A stretch of DNA of 64,000 nt. It comes from Afipia sp. 1NLS2. Lineage in GTDB: Bacteria > Pseudomonadota > Alphaproteobacteria > Rhizobiales > Xanthobacteraceae. Both the position numbers and the translations under genes were made by a program. Each line of letters starts with the position of its first letter. Positions within the stretch are counted from its first letter, which is position 1. Location of the stretch: assembly GCF_000178995.1 (NCBI RefSeq), contig NZ_ADVZ01000001.1, positions 186,001 to 250,000 on the forward strand, read 5' to 3'. The notes under the pieces were generated by a model that saw only the letters and a list, made by a program, of their open reading frames with translations, was not told the DNA's origin and ran no database searches. This document shows positions 28,741-38,702 of the stretch, piece after piece.

Positions 28741-29061
28741 ATGATCAGCCAGCGTGACGTGAGAGCCCCGGTAACCGACCCCGTGAAGGAATTCGCCGTC
28801 ATCAAGCGGTCGGTGGTCGTCGATGGACACAAGACCAGCGTCAGCCTCGAGGATGCGTTCTGGTCGAGCCTGAAGGACATCGCCGCGCGCCGGGGCCTGT
28901 CGCTATCGATGCAGATCGCCGCCATCGACCAGCATCGCCGGACCAGCAATCTGTCATCGGCGATCCGCCTGTTCGTGCTCGATTACTTCCGCGAGCGCGC
29001 GATCAGCACGATGTTCATCGGCGAACGGCAGGCTTCGCCGAAACTCACAACTGCGCATTGA
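28741..29061 (+). CDS. Ribbon-helix-helix protein (RHH_4), copy 2
   Basis: A 106-residue paralogue of the preceding RHH protein. Shared stretches include HKTSVSLEDAFWSSLKDIA and SNLSSAIRLFVLDYFRE. The N-terminus is longer (MISQRDVRAPVTDPVKEF). The ATG at 28741 is chosen because AAGGAG is 8 nt upstream; a GTG at 28732 is too close to it. It ends 22 bp from the convergent asmA-like gene, with no terminator between them. Probably a local duplication that has diverged. Confidence 0.8.
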   Translation: MISQRDVRAPVTDPVKEFAVIKRSVVVDGHKTSVSLEDAFWSSLKDIAARRGLSLSMQIAAIDQHRRTSNLSSAIRLFVLDYFRERAISTMFIGERQASPKLTTAH

Positions 29062-29083
29062 AGCGTTTTCAGCCCAAACAATT

Positions 29084-32020
29084 CTAGAACGTCGTGGCCG
29101 GTGTGGAAGAGCGGCGCGGCCGCGGAGCACCCGGCACGGGCTTGATATCGATTGGCGGCGGCAGCGGAGAAAGTTGCGCGCCCGGCGATGACGGATGCGC
29201 GCGGGGCACATGTGGCATCGCCTGGCGCTTACGCGGATCGACGCCCGGAATCTTCACCTCGGCGGGCGGCAGCGCCTGCTCGGGTTGCGCAAGGGAATTG
29301 GCCGGAGGATTGGCCACCGGTGCAGGCCTCGGTGGCGGCAATGCGCCCAGCTTCTCCAATGCATCGAGGCGCTGCGTCTCCCGCTCGATGGCGCGCAGCG
29401 ACAGCCAGGATGACAGCGCCGCGACATCGACATCGCGCTCGAAGCGGTCTGCGCTGCCACGCAGGAAAATCTGGATGTCCGGTGCATCCTTCATCGCGCT
29501 GGACATCGCCTTCAGCCCTATCCGCAGATCGCCCTGGTCTTCCGGAATATCGTAGCTGCCCGAGATCGTGGCACGCGCCGCATCGGACTGGAAAACCGTC
29601 GGATCGGCATGCATGCGCGCGTCCTTGATGGCGAACGGCACATCGACAGAGGCGACCGCAAGCGGCGCGCGGTCGAGTGCGGTTGCGACGACCGATTCCA
29701 TCTTGTTCTTCGCGGCCGGATCGTCCGATGCCTTTTCCGCAGCGTCGAATGCAGCGGCATCGAGCGCGGGAAGCTGCACACCGGTCAACGTCAACACACC
29801 GTTGCCCGAAAGCGCATTGCGCAAGGCCGCCGCGCTGCGCCCTCGCGTCGCCAGCGTCATCCGCACCGACGCCTTGCCGGGCGGCAATTGCAGCCCGCGA
29901 TATTTCAGCGCGGAAGCATCAGCCTGCTCCAGCTTCAGGCTGGCATCGATGGCGCTCTCCGACGGGCTGCGCTTGATCACAGCAGAAAGCGTCGCCGCGC
30001 CGCCGCCGATCGTTCCTTTCACATTGTCAAAAGAGATCGACGTCCCATCTCCCTGCGCCGTACCACTGATCGTCGCAGCTTCCATGCCGCCGGGCAGAAT
30101 CGCTTTGTCGGCTTTCACGGCCATCGCCCCTCGCCAGCCGACCAGGCCTTGCGCAAGCGGGTCCGTCATCGCGCGGTCGTCGGCACCGAGCATCAGGGCC
30201 ATCAGCCCTTGCACATCGAGCGCATCCGTCTCGATGTTGCCAGTGAGAGTTTGCTCCCCCTGACGCGACAGGGACAGGTTGCCCTTCACCGGCGCCGCGC
30301 CAAGCTTGCCGGAGAAATTCTCCAGCGAGACTGCATCGTCGCTGACGGCAAGACGAGCGGACAAATGACTGACCACCTGCTGCGGCTTCAGCCACGGCGC
30401 AAGCGCCGCATGGCGAACATTGAGATCAAATATCCGCTTCTTCGGCTGATCCGTGACGGACGACAGGCTTGCTTGTAGCGGCGCAATCTCGTGGCCGAGA
30501 ATTCTTGCCTTGGCGAGATCGAGATCGACATGCGTCTCGAAGCCGCCCTTCTCCCGCCACGTGATGATCCGGCGCGTCACATCTGCGAGACCATCGAAAT
30601 CCACCTGCGGCGATCGCAGCGTGGCGTCGATCTTCTTCCCCGTCCGTGCAACACGTCCATAAAACCGGTTGTCGCCAAGATCGAGTTGCATCGCGTCGAG
30701 CCGAAGACGCTCCTTGCCGAGCGCCATGGTCGCCGCAAGATGAAGCGGTATCCGCGCGCCACGCGCCGTATCGGACTTCCCGAACGCCCAGTCGGCGAAA
30801 CCCTGCGCATCGCTGGTTTTGACATCGAGCGGGCCGGAAAAATCCTCGCCTCCCTTGCCGCGCTCGACACGACCGTTGAACGCAAGATGCGCATCACCGG
30901 GACCGCTGAAGGCGAGCCTGGTGATGACCCACGCATCCTTCGTCCCTTCAAGATCGGCCGACAACGCACTGAGCGTCTGCCCGGCGAGCGTGAGGCGATC
31001 CGCGACCGCTTCGATCCGCGACGGCCATGGCAAGGCCGGCAGCGCTGTCAGTGCGCTCGCCAAGGAATCCGCAGGCGTCCTGCCCTGCGCGGCCTTGGTC
31101 TCGCCGAACGCGCGGTCGAGATCGAGTTGGGTGGCCGAGAGCTTCATTTCCAGCTTCGCCGGGCGGAACGACAGCGCGCCATGTCCCGACAGCTTCACCC
31201 CGGTCGCCTCCGCGCCGTAGAGAATCTCGCCTTGCGTGAATGCCGCACCGGACGGATCGAGCGCGGTGTGAGCGCTGATCCGCCATGGCGTCTCCCCGGC
31301 TGCCGCGAGCGTCATCGCACCATCGAAATGCGGAATACGCTTATCGAAGGTCAGCGCACCATCCAGCGACGACGACATCGCACCGGCCTGCGCGGAATCA
31401 AGATCGAGCCGCAGGCGCGTCGCCTCACCTTCGCCAGCCTTCGACAACGCAAGCCGGAACGGCTGCCGTACACCGTGCAGCAGGACATGTCCTTCCCCGC
31501 GCAGATTGCCGCCAAGCGAGCGGACGTCGCCGCTGAAATCGAGGCCTTCGAGATCGACATCGGAGCCGCTCGCCTCGTCATGCAATGCGACACGGCCGGA
31601 CAGATCGAACTTGTCGATCGCGAGTGCGCCGAAATTGAACTCGCCCTTCGATGGCGCGATGATGCGCCCCTGCCTATCAAGACCGATATCGAGCGCGAGG
31701 CCATCCAGCGACAGTTGCGTCGCCCGCCATTCGCCGCGCAGCAACGAACCGAGGCTGAACTCGACATCGAGCTTGTCGGCGCGCAGTTTCGTCGGGTCCT
31801 TCGGCGCGCCGACCGAGAGCTTGTGCAGCCGCAGGATCGGCGCAGGCAGCAGCCGCGCATCCAGCGCGCCCTCGACGCGCACCGGCGCGCCGACCACGCG
31901 GGTGGCTTCCGCCTCGAATTGCGGCTTGTACTTATTCCAGTTGACGAACAGCGGCGCCGCCAGCGCCGCAATCAGCGCCATGATGGCGGCGATCGCCAAT
32001 CCGAGCAGCGTCGTCTGCAA
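29084..32020 (-). CDS. AsmA-family envelope protein
   Basis: A 978-residue protein with one N-terminal anchor (TTLLGLAIAAIMALIAALAA) and the start of an AsmA domain, PLFVNWNKYKPQFEAEATRV followed by VGAPVRVEGALDARLLPAP. The large middle part is periplasmic and made of repeating beta-rich units, and the last 90 residues are Pro-rich (PPPRPAPVANPPANSLAQP). AsmA-like proteins are now linked to bulk lipid transport between membranes and outer-membrane integrity. The start codon is TTG at 32020 (QTTLLGLAI), supported by GGGG upstream and by family homology that begins there. Confidence 0.87.
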   Translation of the reverse strand: MQTTLLGLAIAAIMALIAALAAPLFVNWNKYKPQFEAEATRVVGAPVRVEGALDARLLPAPILRLHKLSVGAPKDPTKLRADKLDVEFSLGSLLRGEWRATQLSLDGLALDIGLDRQGRIIAPSKGEFNFGALAIDKFDLSGRVALHDEASGSDVDLEGLDFSGDVRSLGGNLRGEGHVLLHGVRQPFRLALSKAGEGEATRLRLDLDSAQAGAMSSSLDGALTFDKRIPHFDGAMTLAAAGETPWRISAHTALDPSGAAFTQGEILYGAEATGVKLSGHGALSFRPAKLEMKLSATQLDLDRAFGETKAAQGRTPADSLASALTALPALPWPSRIEAVADRLTLAGQTLSALSADLEGTKDAWVITRLAFSGPGDAHLAFNGRVERGKGGEDFSGPLDVKTSDAQGFADWAFGKSDTARGARIPLHLAATMALGKERLRLDAMQLDLGDNRFYGRVARTGKKIDATLRSPQVDFDGLADVTRRIITWREKGGFETHVDLDLAKARILGHEIAPLQASLSSVTDQPKKRIFDLNVRHAALAPWLKPQQVVSHLSARLAVSDDAVSLENFSGKLGAAPVKGNLSLSRQGEQTLTGNIETDALDVQGLMALMLGADDRAMTDPLAQGLVGWRGAMAVKADKAILPGGMEAATISGTAQGDGTSISFDNVKGTIGGGAATLSAVIKRSPSESAIDASLKLEQADASALKYRGLQLPPGKASVRMTLATRGRSAAALRNALSGNGVLTLTGVQLPALDAAAFDAAEKASDDPAAKNKMESVVATALDRAPLAVASVDVPFAIKDARMHADPTVFQSDAARATISGSYDIPEDQGDLRIGLKAMSSAMKDAPDIQIFLRGSADRFERDVDVAALSSWLSLRAIERETQRLDALEKLGALPPPRPAPVANPPANSLAQPEQALPPAEVKIPGVDPRKRQAMPHVPRAHPSSPGAQLSPLPPPIDIKPVPGAPRPRRSSTPATTF

Positions 32021-32119
32021 CGTGGACCCCGCGGAAAAGCGGCGCGGTCAATCCCGCCGCGCCTCAACCGCCACCATCATAAAGAAAATTATGGCGGACT
32101 CACAACGCCGCAAAAAGGC

Positions 32120-33529
32120 TCACGCTGGGAGAATGATCTTGCCGGGATTGAAGATGTTCTGCGGATCGAGCGCGGTCTTCACCGCACGCATTGCTTCGAT
32201 GGCCTCAGGCCCCAGTTCGGGAACAAGGTATGCCTGCTTGCCCTGCCCGATGCCGTGTTCGCCAGTGCAGGTGCCGCCCATGCGGTGTGCCCGCTCGGCC
32301 AACTGATGCACGAATTCGTGCCCACGCTGCACTTCGTCGGGATCGTTGACGTCGCACAGCATCAGGCAATGGAAATTACCGTCGCCGACATGGCCGACGA
32401 TTGGCGCGATCAGCTTGAATCGCTCGATGTCCTGTTCGGTTTCGCTCACGCAATCGGCCAAACGCGAGATCGGCACGCAGACATCGGTGGACATCGGCCG
32501 CGAGCCGGGACGGATCGCCGCCGCGGCCCAATAGGCGTCATGACGCGCCTGCCACAATTTGGTGCGGTCCTCCGCGCGCGTCGTCCATTCAAACGCGCTG
32601 CCGCCGCAATCCTTCGCGATCTCGGCGAACGCGGCCGACTGTTCGGCCACCTCCGCCTCGCTGCCGTGAAATTCCAGCAGCAACAGCGGGGTCAGCGGCA
32701 AATTCAGTTTCGAGTAGGCGTTGCAGGCGGCGACCTGTGCGGCGTTGAGGAGTTCGATCCGCGCCAGCGGAATGCCGGTCTGGATCGCGAGGATGGTGGC
32801 GTCGCACGCGCCCTTGACGCTGCCGAACGAACAGGAGGCGGCGGCGATGCTCTGCGGAATGCCGCGCAACCGCATGGTCATTTCGCAAATAATGCCCAGC
32901 GTACCTTCCGCGCCGATAAATAAGTGAGTGAGGTCGTATCCGGCCGAGGATTTCTTCGCCCGCGTGCCAGTGGTGATGATCTCGCCGTCGCCGCGTACCA
33001 CCTTCAGCGCCAGCACGTTGTCGCGCATGGTGCCGTAACGCACCGCATTGGTGCCGGAGGCACGCGTCGAGGCCATGCCGCCAAGGGTCGCATCCGCGCC
33101 GGGATCGATCGGGAAGAACAGTCCCTGATCGCGCAGATTCTCGTTGAGCGTCTTGCGGGTGATACCGGGCTCGATCACGCAGTCGAGGTCTTCGGCGTGC
33201 ACCGCCAGCACGCGGTTCATCTCGCGCAGGTCGAGGCAGATGCCGCCCAATGGCGCGTTCACCTGCCCTTCCAGCGAGGTGCCCGCACCGAATGGAATGA
33301 TCGGCACATGATAGCGCGCGCAAATCCGCACCAGATCCTGAATATCGGCCACGCTGCGCGCGAGCACCACCGCGTCAGGCAGTTGCGGCGCGATCCATGT
33401 GGTGGTGTGGGTGTGCTGTTCGCGCTGGGCCTGCGAGGTGAAGAAGTCGCGCTTGAAGCGCGTGGCGAGAGCTTCAAACGCGTTGCTCAGGGTCTGCGGC
33501 GAAAGCCGCGGTGCCGTCGTGGTATTCAA
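32120..33529 (-). CDS. FAD-linked oxidase, glycolate/D-lactate dehydrogenase type
   Basis: A 469-residue flavoprotein of the VAO/PCMH family (GlcD/DLD type). The PCMH FAD-binding stretch is IIPFGAGTSLEGQVNAPLGGICLDL, with GATLGGMASTRASGTNAVRYGTMRDN and KKSSAGYDLTHLFIGAEGTLGI. The C-terminal domain has VGHVGDGNFHCLML, GTCTGEHGIGQGKQ and LDPQNIFNPGKI. It oxidises a 2-hydroxy acid and passes electrons to an acceptor. The start codon is TTG at 33529, with AGGA 8 nt upstream; the nearby ATG runs into a stop at once. No glcE/glcF partners are adjacent, so it is more like a single-subunit D-lactate/D-2-hydroxyglutarate dehydrogenase. Confidence 0.9.
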   Translation of the reverse strand: MNTTTAPRLSPQTLSNAFEALATRFKRDFFTSQAQREQHTHTTTWIAPQLPDAVVLARSVADIQDLVRICARYHVPIIPFGAGTSLEGQVNAPLGGICLDLREMNRVLAVHAEDLDCVIEPGITRKTLNENLRDQGLFFPIDPGADATLGGMASTRASGTNAVRYGTMRDNVLALKVVRGDGEIITTGTRAKKSSAGYDLTHLFIGAEGTLGIICEMTMRLRGIPQSIAAASCSFGSVKGACDATILAIQTGIPLARIELLNAAQVAACNAYSKLNLPLTPLLLLEFHGSEAEVAEQSAAFAEIAKDCGGSAFEWTTRAEDRTKLWQARHDAYWAAAAIRPGSRPMSTDVCVPISRLADCVSETEQDIERFKLIAPIVGHVGDGNFHCLMLCDVNDPDEVQRGHEFVHQLAERAHRMGGTCTGEHGIGQGKQAYLVPELGPEAIEAMRAVKTALDPQNIFNPGKIILPA

Positions 33530-33569
33530 GGCATGCGTCCTGCAAGAGAGTGCGCAACCGTCGCAAACG

Positions 33570-33600
33570 AAAACCGGCCGGTCAAGCTGACCGGCCGGTT
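33570..33600 (-). terminator. Terminator after the DUF1328 gene
   Basis: A perfect 13-bp stem (33572-33584 with 33588-33600) with a 3-nt loop, followed on the minus strand by TTCGTTTG after the T-rich stem end. It lies 40 bp beyond the DUF1328 stop. Confidence 0.8.
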
Positions 33601-33639
33601 CACCACTCTACTCTCTCGGATTATGCCTTGATGCTTACG

Positions 33640-33816
33640 CTACACCGTCGGTCGTCCGCCACGCATCAAGCCTATCAGGGCCGAAACCGCAAACAGCACG
33701 ATCGCGACAAAGAACACGATCTTGGCGATTTCGATCGAAGCGCCGGCAATGCCGCCGAAACCGAGAAGGCCGGCCACCAGCGCGATGATGAGAAACGTCA
33801 CAACCCAACTCAACAT
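33640..33816 (-). CDS. DUF1328 (YtjA-like) membrane microprotein
   Basis: A 58-residue protein with two hydrophobic helices, [20 protein letters not shown] and [20 protein letters not shown], joined by IAGASIEIA and ending RGGRPTV. This is the DUF1328 family. The ATG at 33816 has AGGAG 6 nt upstream, an ideal ribosome-binding site. Homologues are often stress-induced in rhizobia; a GGAACTTT stretch lies about 80 bp upstream (33890-33897), but the matching -10 is imperfect. Function unknown. Confidence 0.88.
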   Translation of the reverse strand: MLSWVVTFLIIALVAGLLGFGGIAGASIEIAKIVFFVAIVLFAVSALIGLMRGGRPTV

Positions 33817-34077
33817 GGCAATCTCCTGTATCTATCTCCGGTCAGGAGTCATCGCTCCTTTGCAGAACCAATCCGGGAGGGATTTGAAAGTTCCGGGCGG
33901 CTACCGCCTCGAAAACAGCTAAAAAATGAGATTTTTTGGGGAACAAAACCATTTCGGCACGGCATCCCGCGGCCTTCTGTACGCGGCCGCGCAGAACGCC
34001 TATATCTGAACATATCCCTGATAAAGAAGGCTCCCTTTCGCGCTCCCGCGGTGCCATCGTGGGTTTAATCGATTCGC

Positions 34078-36570
34078 ATGACCGAACCTGTCCGCCGACC
34101 TTTTGCCGATACTCCCGCCCACCAGCCCGCCGCTGGCGGCATCGCTGCGCGTGCCCGCGCGGCGGCGGCTCCGCAATATCTGAGCGCGCTCAATCCGGAG
34201 CAGCGCGAGGCGGTCGAAACGCTCGACGGCCCCGTGCTGGTGCTGGCGGGCGCAGGCACCGGCAAGACCCGTGTGCTCACCTCGCGCATCGCCCACATCC
34301 TCAGCCAGGGCCGCGCCCGACCGTTCGAAATCCTGTCGGTGACGTTCACCAACAAGGCCGCGCGCGAGATGAAGCACCGGCTCGGCGAGATGCTCGGCCA
34401 GACGGTCGAAGGCATGCCGTGGCTCGGCACCTTCCATGCCATCGCCGGGCGCATCCTGCGCGTGCATGCCGAACTCGCGCAGTTGAAGTCGAACTTCACC
34501 GTGCTCGATGTCGACGATCAGATCCGCCTGTTGAAACAATTGCTGCAGGCTGAAGGCATTGACGACAAGCGCTGGCCTGCGCGGATGCTGGCCGGCCTGA
34601 TCGACGGCTGGAAGAACCGCGGCCTCACACCGTCGCAGGTCCCGTCCGGCGAAGCCTCGATTTTCGGCAACGGCAAGGGCGGCAAGCTCTACACTGCCTA
34701 TCAGGAGCGGCTGAAGATTCTCAATGCCGCCGATTTCGGCGATCTGCTGCTGGAAAACATCCGCATCTTCCGCGAGCACCCGGATGTGCTGCGGCAGTAC
34801 CAGCACCGCTTCAAATACATTTTGGTGGACGAGTACCAAGACACCAACGTCGCGCAGTACCTCTGGCTGCGGCTGTTGGCGCAGGCGCCGTCGCAGTCCC
34901 CCGTCATTCCGGGGCGCACCGAAGGTGCGAGCCCAGAATCTGCAGGACAACAACTTCTGGATTCCGGGTCTGCGCCTGCGGCGCATCCCGGAATGACCAA
35001 ACCCAAAAACATCTGCTGCGTTGGCGACGACGATCAGTCGATCTATGGCTGGCGCGGCGCGGAAGTGGATAACATCCTGCGCTTCGAGCACGACTTCCCC
35101 GGCGCGAAGGTCGTGAGGCTGGAGCGCAACTACCGCTCCACCGGCCATATCCTCGCCGCCGCCTCGCATCTCATCGCGCATAATGAAGGCCGCCTCGGCA
35201 AGACGCTGCGCACCGAGGATGTCGACGGCGAGAAAGTCACGGTCACTGGATCATGGGATTCGGAAGAGGAAGCCCGCTCGATCGGCGAAGAGATCGAGCA
35301 ATTCCAGCGTACCGGGCAGAAGCTCAACGAGATCGCCATTCTGGTGCGCGCCTCGTTCCAGATGCGCGAGTTTGAAGACCGCTTCGTCACGCTCGGCCTG
35401 CCCTATCGCGTGATCGGCGGCCCGCGTTTCTATGAGCGCGCCGAAATCCGCGACGCGCTCGCGTACCTGCGCGTTATCAATTCACCAGCCGATGATTTGG
35501 CTTTTGAGCGCATCGTTAACACGCCGAAGCGTGGGCTTGGCGACGCCACCGTCCAACTGTTGCACGACATCGCCCGCAAGCGCCGCATTCCGCTGACCGA
35601 AGCCGCGCGGCAGGTGATCGAGACCGACGAACTGAAACCGAAAGCACGTGGCAGCCTGCGCGACCTCATCGCGAGCTTCGACCGCTGGACCACGCAACGC
35701 GACATCATCTCTCATACAGAGCTTGCCGAAACCGTGCTCGACGAGAGCGGCTATACCGAGATGTGGCAGAAGGACCGCTCGGCGGACGCCGCGGGTCGGC
35801 TCGAAAACCTGAAAGAGCTCGTGCGCTCGATGGAAGAATTCGAGAACCTGCACGGCTTCCTCGAACACATCTCGCTGGTGATGGACCGCGAAGGCGGCGC
35901 CGACGAGGATGCTGTGTCTGTCATGACGCTGCATTCTGCCAAGGGCCTCGAATTTGACAACGTGTTCCTGCCGGGCTGGGAGGAAGGCCTGTTTCCGCAC
36001 CAGCGTGCGCTCGACGAACAGGGCCGCGCGGGGTTGGAAGAAGAACGCCGCCTCGCCCATGTCGGCATCACCCGCGCGCGCAGGCGGGCGAAGATCTATT
36101 TCGCCACCAACCGCCGCATCCATGGCTCGTGGACGACCACCATCCCCTCGCGCTTCCTCGACGAACTGCCGGCGGATCACGTCGAGATCGCCGAATCCAA
36201 GGGTGGTTCCGGATGGGGCGGCGCCGGCGGCTTCGGCTCCTCGCGCTTCGACAGCGTGGAATCGTTCGGCTCAGGCTATGCGACGCCAGGCTGGCAGCGC
36301 GCCCAATCGAACCGCGGGCGTGGCGGCGGTTTCAACGAAACCGGCGCGCGATACAATGCGGGCGGGCGCGGGCGCAAGCAGCTCACCATCGAGGGCGAGC
36401 TGGTTGCGAAATCGACCGGCAGCGAATCCGAATTCGGTACCGGCGAGCGCGTCTTTCATGAGAAATTCGGCTACGGCCGCGTCGCCCGCGTGGACGGCAA
36501 CAAGCTCACCATCGCCTTCGACAAGGCCGGCGAGAAGAAGGTAATCGACAGCTTCGTGACACGGGCCTGA
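34078..36570 (+). CDS. uvrD: UvrD/PcrA-type superfamily 1 DNA helicase with in-frame palindromic insert
   Basis: An 830-residue 3'-5' helicase for nucleotide excision and mismatch repair or replication restart. Walker A is [20 protein letters not shown] (residues 56-75), motif II is [10 protein letters not shown], motif [15 protein letters not shown], motif [17 protein letters not shown], and motifs [22 protein letters not shown] and VGITRARRR. The C-terminal 60 residues form the PcrA/UvrD tail ([20 protein letters not shown]). Residues 276-306, between motifs II and III, are encoded by a palindromic element (34903-34997) and look foreign to the helicase fold. Frame is kept, so the enzyme may still be active. 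Confidence 0.93.
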   Translation: MTEPVRRPFADTPAHQPAAGGIAARARAAAAPQYLSALNPEQREAVETLDGPVLVLAGAGTGKTRVLTSRIAHILSQGRARPFEILSVTFTNKAAREMKHRLGEMLGQTVEGMPWLGTFHAIAGRILRVHAELAQLKSNFTVLDVDDQIRLLKQLLQAEGIDDKRWPARMLAGLIDGWKNRGLTPSQVPSGEASIFGNGKGGKLYTAYQERLKILNAADFGDLLLENIRIFREHPDVLRQYQHRFKYILVDEYQDTNVAQYLWLRLLAQAPSQSPVIPGRTEGASPESAGQQLLDSGSAPAAHPGMTKPKNICCVGDDDQSIYGWRGAEVDNILRFEHDFPGAKVVRLERNYRSTGHILAAASHLIAHNEGRLGKTLRTEDVDGEKVTVTGSWDSEEEARSIGEEIEQFQRTGQKLNEIAILVRASFQMREFEDRFVTLGLPYRVIGGPRFYERAEIRDALAYLRVINSPADDLAFERIVNTPKRGLGDATVQLLHDIARKRRIPLTEAARQVIETDELKPKARGSLRDLIASFDRWTTQRDIISHTELAETVLDESGYTEMWQKDRSADAAGRLENLKELVRSMEEFENLHGFLEHISLVMDREGGADEDAVSVMTLHSAKGLEFDNVFLPGWEEGLFPHQRALDEQGRAGLEEERRLAHVGITRARRRAKIYFATNRRIHGSWTTTIPSRFLDELPADHVEIAESKGGSGWGGAGGFGSSRFDSVESFGSGYATPGWQRAQSNRGRGGGFNETGARYNAGGRGRKQLTIEGELVAKSTGSESEFGTGERVFHEKFGYGRVARVDGNKLTIAFDKAGEKKVIDSFVTRA
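34903..34997. repeat. Palindromic repeat inserted in frame in the uvrD coding sequence
   Basis: The element begins GTCATTCCGGGGCGC and ends GCGCATCCCGGAATGAC. The inner arms GGTGCGAGCCCAGAATC and GATTCCGGGTCTGCGCC are also near-complements, so the whole 95 bp forms one long imperfect hairpin. GTCATTCCGGG...CCCGGAATGAC elements are dispersed in intergenic regions of Bradyrhizobium-group genomes. Here it adds about 31 codons without a stop. Confidence 0.85.
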
Positions 36571-36661
36571 GGCGTTCCAAAACCCGTCGCCCGCCCCTTG
36601 TTTCGGTCAATCCGAGCCTCTATCTCTCCGCGACCCGCATTCCGCGAGCCCCCGCATCTGC

Positions 36662-37585
36662 ATGCCAGCCATCATTACCGTCTCCAACCTGACCAAGACC
36701 TATGCGTCAGGCTTCACCGCGCTGAAGAACATCAACCTCGAGATTCGCCAGGGCGAGATTTTCGCGCTGCTCGGACCGAACGGCGCGGGCAAGACCACGC
36801 TCATCAGCACGATCTGCGGTCTTGCGATGGCGAGCGAAGGCACCGTCACCATCGGCGGCCACGATAACGTCACCGACTACCGCGCCGCGCGCGAAATGAT
36901 CGGCCTCGTGCCGCAGGAATTGCATACCGACGCTTGGGAAACTCCGACAGCGACCGCCGCCTTCAGCCGTGGCCTGTTCGGCAAGCCGAAGAATTCCGCG
37001 CTGATCGAGAAAATCCTGAAAGACTTGTCGCTGTGGGACAAGCGCAAGAGCCAGATCATCACGCTCTCCGGCGGCATGAAGCGCCGCGTGATGATCGCCA
37101 AAGCGCTCGCGCACGAGCCGCAGATTCTGTTTCTCGACGAGCCGACCGCGGGCGTCGATGTCGAGCTGCGCAAATCGATGTGGCAGGTGGTGCGCGAATT
37201 ACGCGATTCCGGCGTCACCATCATCCTCACCACGCATTACATCGAGGAAGCCGAGGAGATGGCCGACCGCGTCGGCGTCATCAACAAGGGCGAGATCGTG
37301 CTGGTCGAGGACAAGGCCACGCTGATGCAAAAGCTCGGCCGCAAGCAACTGACGCTGCATTTCAACGAACCGGTCGCCGCCCTGCCCGCCTCGCTTGGCG
37401 AGTACAAGCTTGAACTGTCGGACGACGGCAAGGAACTGACCTATACCTACGACACCAAGGGCGAGCGCACCGGCATCACAACGTTGCTGAACGATTTGCG
37501 CGCCGCCGGCCTCAACTTCAATGATCTCAACACGACGCAATCTTCGCTTGAGGAGATTTTCGTCAATCTGGTGCACAGCGCATGA
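36662..37585 (+). CDS. ABC transporter ATP-binding protein (ABC-2 exporter)
   Basis: A 307-residue nucleotide-binding subunit of the CcmA/drug-exporter type. Walker A is [15 protein letters not shown] near residue 37, the signature is [20 protein letters not shown], and Walker B is [16 protein letters not shown] with the H-loop in [16 protein letters not shown]. The C-terminal 80 residues form the usual extra domain of this subfamily. Its stop overlaps the start of the permease gene in ATGA, so the two form one transporter. The substrate (drug, lipid or polysaccharide) is unknown. Confidence 0.92.
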   Translation: MPAIITVSNLTKTYASGFTALKNINLEIRQGEIFALLGPNGAGKTTLISTICGLAMASEGTVTIGGHDNVTDYRAAREMIGLVPQELHTDAWETPTATAAFSRGLFGKPKNSALIEKILKDLSLWDKRKSQIITLSGGMKRRVMIAKALAHEPQILFLDEPTAGVDVELRKSMWQVVRELRDSGVTIILTTHYIEEAEEMADRVGVINKGEIVLVEDKATLMQKLGRKQLTLHFNEPVAALPASLGEYKLELSDDGKELTYTYDTKGERTGITTLLNDLRAAGLNFNDLNTTQSSLEEIFVNLVHSA

Positions 37586-38343
37586 ACCTCTATGCTGTCC
37601 GCGCGATCTACAAATTCGAGATGGCGCGCACCTTCCGCACGCTGCTGCAAAGCGTCGTCTCGCCGGTGATCTCGACGTCGCTGTATTTCGTCGTGTTTGG
37701 CTCGGCGATCGGCTCGCGGATTCCGGAAATCCACGGCGTCAGCTACGGCGCGTTCATCGTGCCGGGCCTCATCATGCTGTCGGTGCTGACGCAGAGCATC
37801 GCCAATGCTTCGTTCGGCATCTATTTCCCGAAATTCACCGGCACGGTGTACGAGCTTCTATCGGCGCCGGTGTCGGCGTTCGAGGCGGTGCTTGGATATG
37901 TCGGGGCGGCGGCGACCAAATCCATCGCGCTCGGCCTCATCATTCTGGCGACCGCAGCGCTGTTCGTGCCGATCAAGATCGCGCATCCGGTGTGGATGCT
38001 GGCTTTCCTCGTGCTCACCGCGCTGACATTCAGCCTGTTCGGCTTCATCATCGGCATCTGGGCGGACGGCTTCGAGAAATTGCAGGCGATCCCGCTGCTG
38101 GTGGTGACACCGCTGACATTCCTCGGCGGCAGCTTCTACTCGATCGGCATGCTCCCGCCGGTCTGGCGCTTCATCACCCTATTCAACCCGGTAGTCTATC
38201 TCATCAGCGGCTTTCGCTGGAGCTTCACCGAGGTCGCCGATGTCAGCGTCTATCTCAGTGTCGGAATGATCCTGGTCTTCCTGCTTCTCAGCATGAGCGT
38301 GATCTGGTGGATCTTCAAAACCGGCTATCGCCTTAAACGCTGA
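37582..38343 (+). CDS. ABC-2 type permease
   Basis: A 253-residue membrane protein with six hydrophobic segments. The sequence [20 protein letters not shown] and the C-terminal region [20 protein letters not shown] are characteristic of ABC-2 permeases of the NodJ/KpsM/YhhJ type. It pairs with the ATP-binding subunit just upstream; a strong terminator follows 14 bp after the stop. Intact and of usual length. Confidence 0.9.
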   Translation: MNLYAVRAIYKFEMARTFRTLLQSVVSPVISTSLYFVVFGSAIGSRIPEIHGVSYGAFIVPGLIMLSVLTQSIANASFGIYFPKFTGTVYELLSAPVSAFEAVLGYVGAAATKSIALGLIILATAALFVPIKIAHPVWMLAFLVLTALTFSLFGFIIGIWADGFEKLQAIPLLVVTPLTFLGGSFYSIGMLPPVWRFITLFNPVVYLISGFRWSFTEVADVSVYLSVGMILVFLLLSMSVIWWIFKTGYRLKR

Positions 38344-38356
38344 CCCGCCCGAAAAG

Positions 38357-38388
38357 AAAACGGCCCCGCAAGATTGCGGGGCCGTTTT
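38357..38388. terminator. Bidirectional terminator between the ABC operon and the Gly-zipper gene
   Basis: A perfect 14-bp stem AAAACGGCCCCGCA / TGCGGGGCCGTTTT with loop AGAT. The A and T ends serve as U-tracts in both directions, for the ABC operon on the plus strand and the gene ending at 38406 on the minus strand. Confidence 0.9.
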
Positions 38389-38405
38389 GTATCAGCCGAA
38401 TTCGC

Positions 38406-38702
38406 TCAGTAGCGATGATGGTGACGGCGGTAGTGGCGGTGACGGTGATAGTGGCGCGGATGGCCAATCACGCCGTTGACCGCGCCCACCGCGCCGCCGA
38501 CACCTGCACCAATCGCACCGCCCACGACACCACCGACCGGGCCTGCGGCGCGGTTGCCGCGATAGGCACCTTCTTCCGCACCGCCGATAATGCCCTGTGC
38601 ATGCCCGGCCAGAGGAGCGGCGAGCAGCACCAGAAGCGCCAGGGCGGAGGCCCATGCAAAGGTTCGATTTGCCGGCTGAACGGCGGAGGCGATTGCTTTC
38701 AT
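38406..38702 (-). CDS. Secreted glycine-zipper protein with His/Arg/Tyr-rich tail
   Basis: A 98-residue protein. A signal peptide (ASALALLVLLAAPLAGHAQG, cleavage after HAQ) is followed by a Gly/Ala zipper (VGGVVGGAIGAGVGGAVGAV) and a basic aromatic tail, HPRHYHRHRHYRRHHHRY. Glycine zippers insert into or pack against membranes; the His-rich tail could bind metal. It resembles small glycine-zipper outer-membrane proteins, but I recognise no named family. GAGAG precedes the ATG. Confidence 0.7.
   Translation of the reverse strand: MKAIASAVQPANRTFAWASALALLVLLAAPLAGHAQGIIGGAEEGAYRGNRAAGPVGGVVGGAIGAGVGGAVGAVNGVIGHPRHYHRHRHYRRHHHRY

Noticed and set aside
28180-29061. Toxin-antitoxin system made from the RHH genes
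   Set aside because: Neither neighbour encodes a toxin-like protein; both RHH proteins are of the RHH_4 type that is usually solitary.
30491-32923. An 810-codon plus-strand frame opposite the asmA-like gene
   Set aside because: It spans two real minus-strand genes and the gap between them; composition is typical of an antisense shadow.
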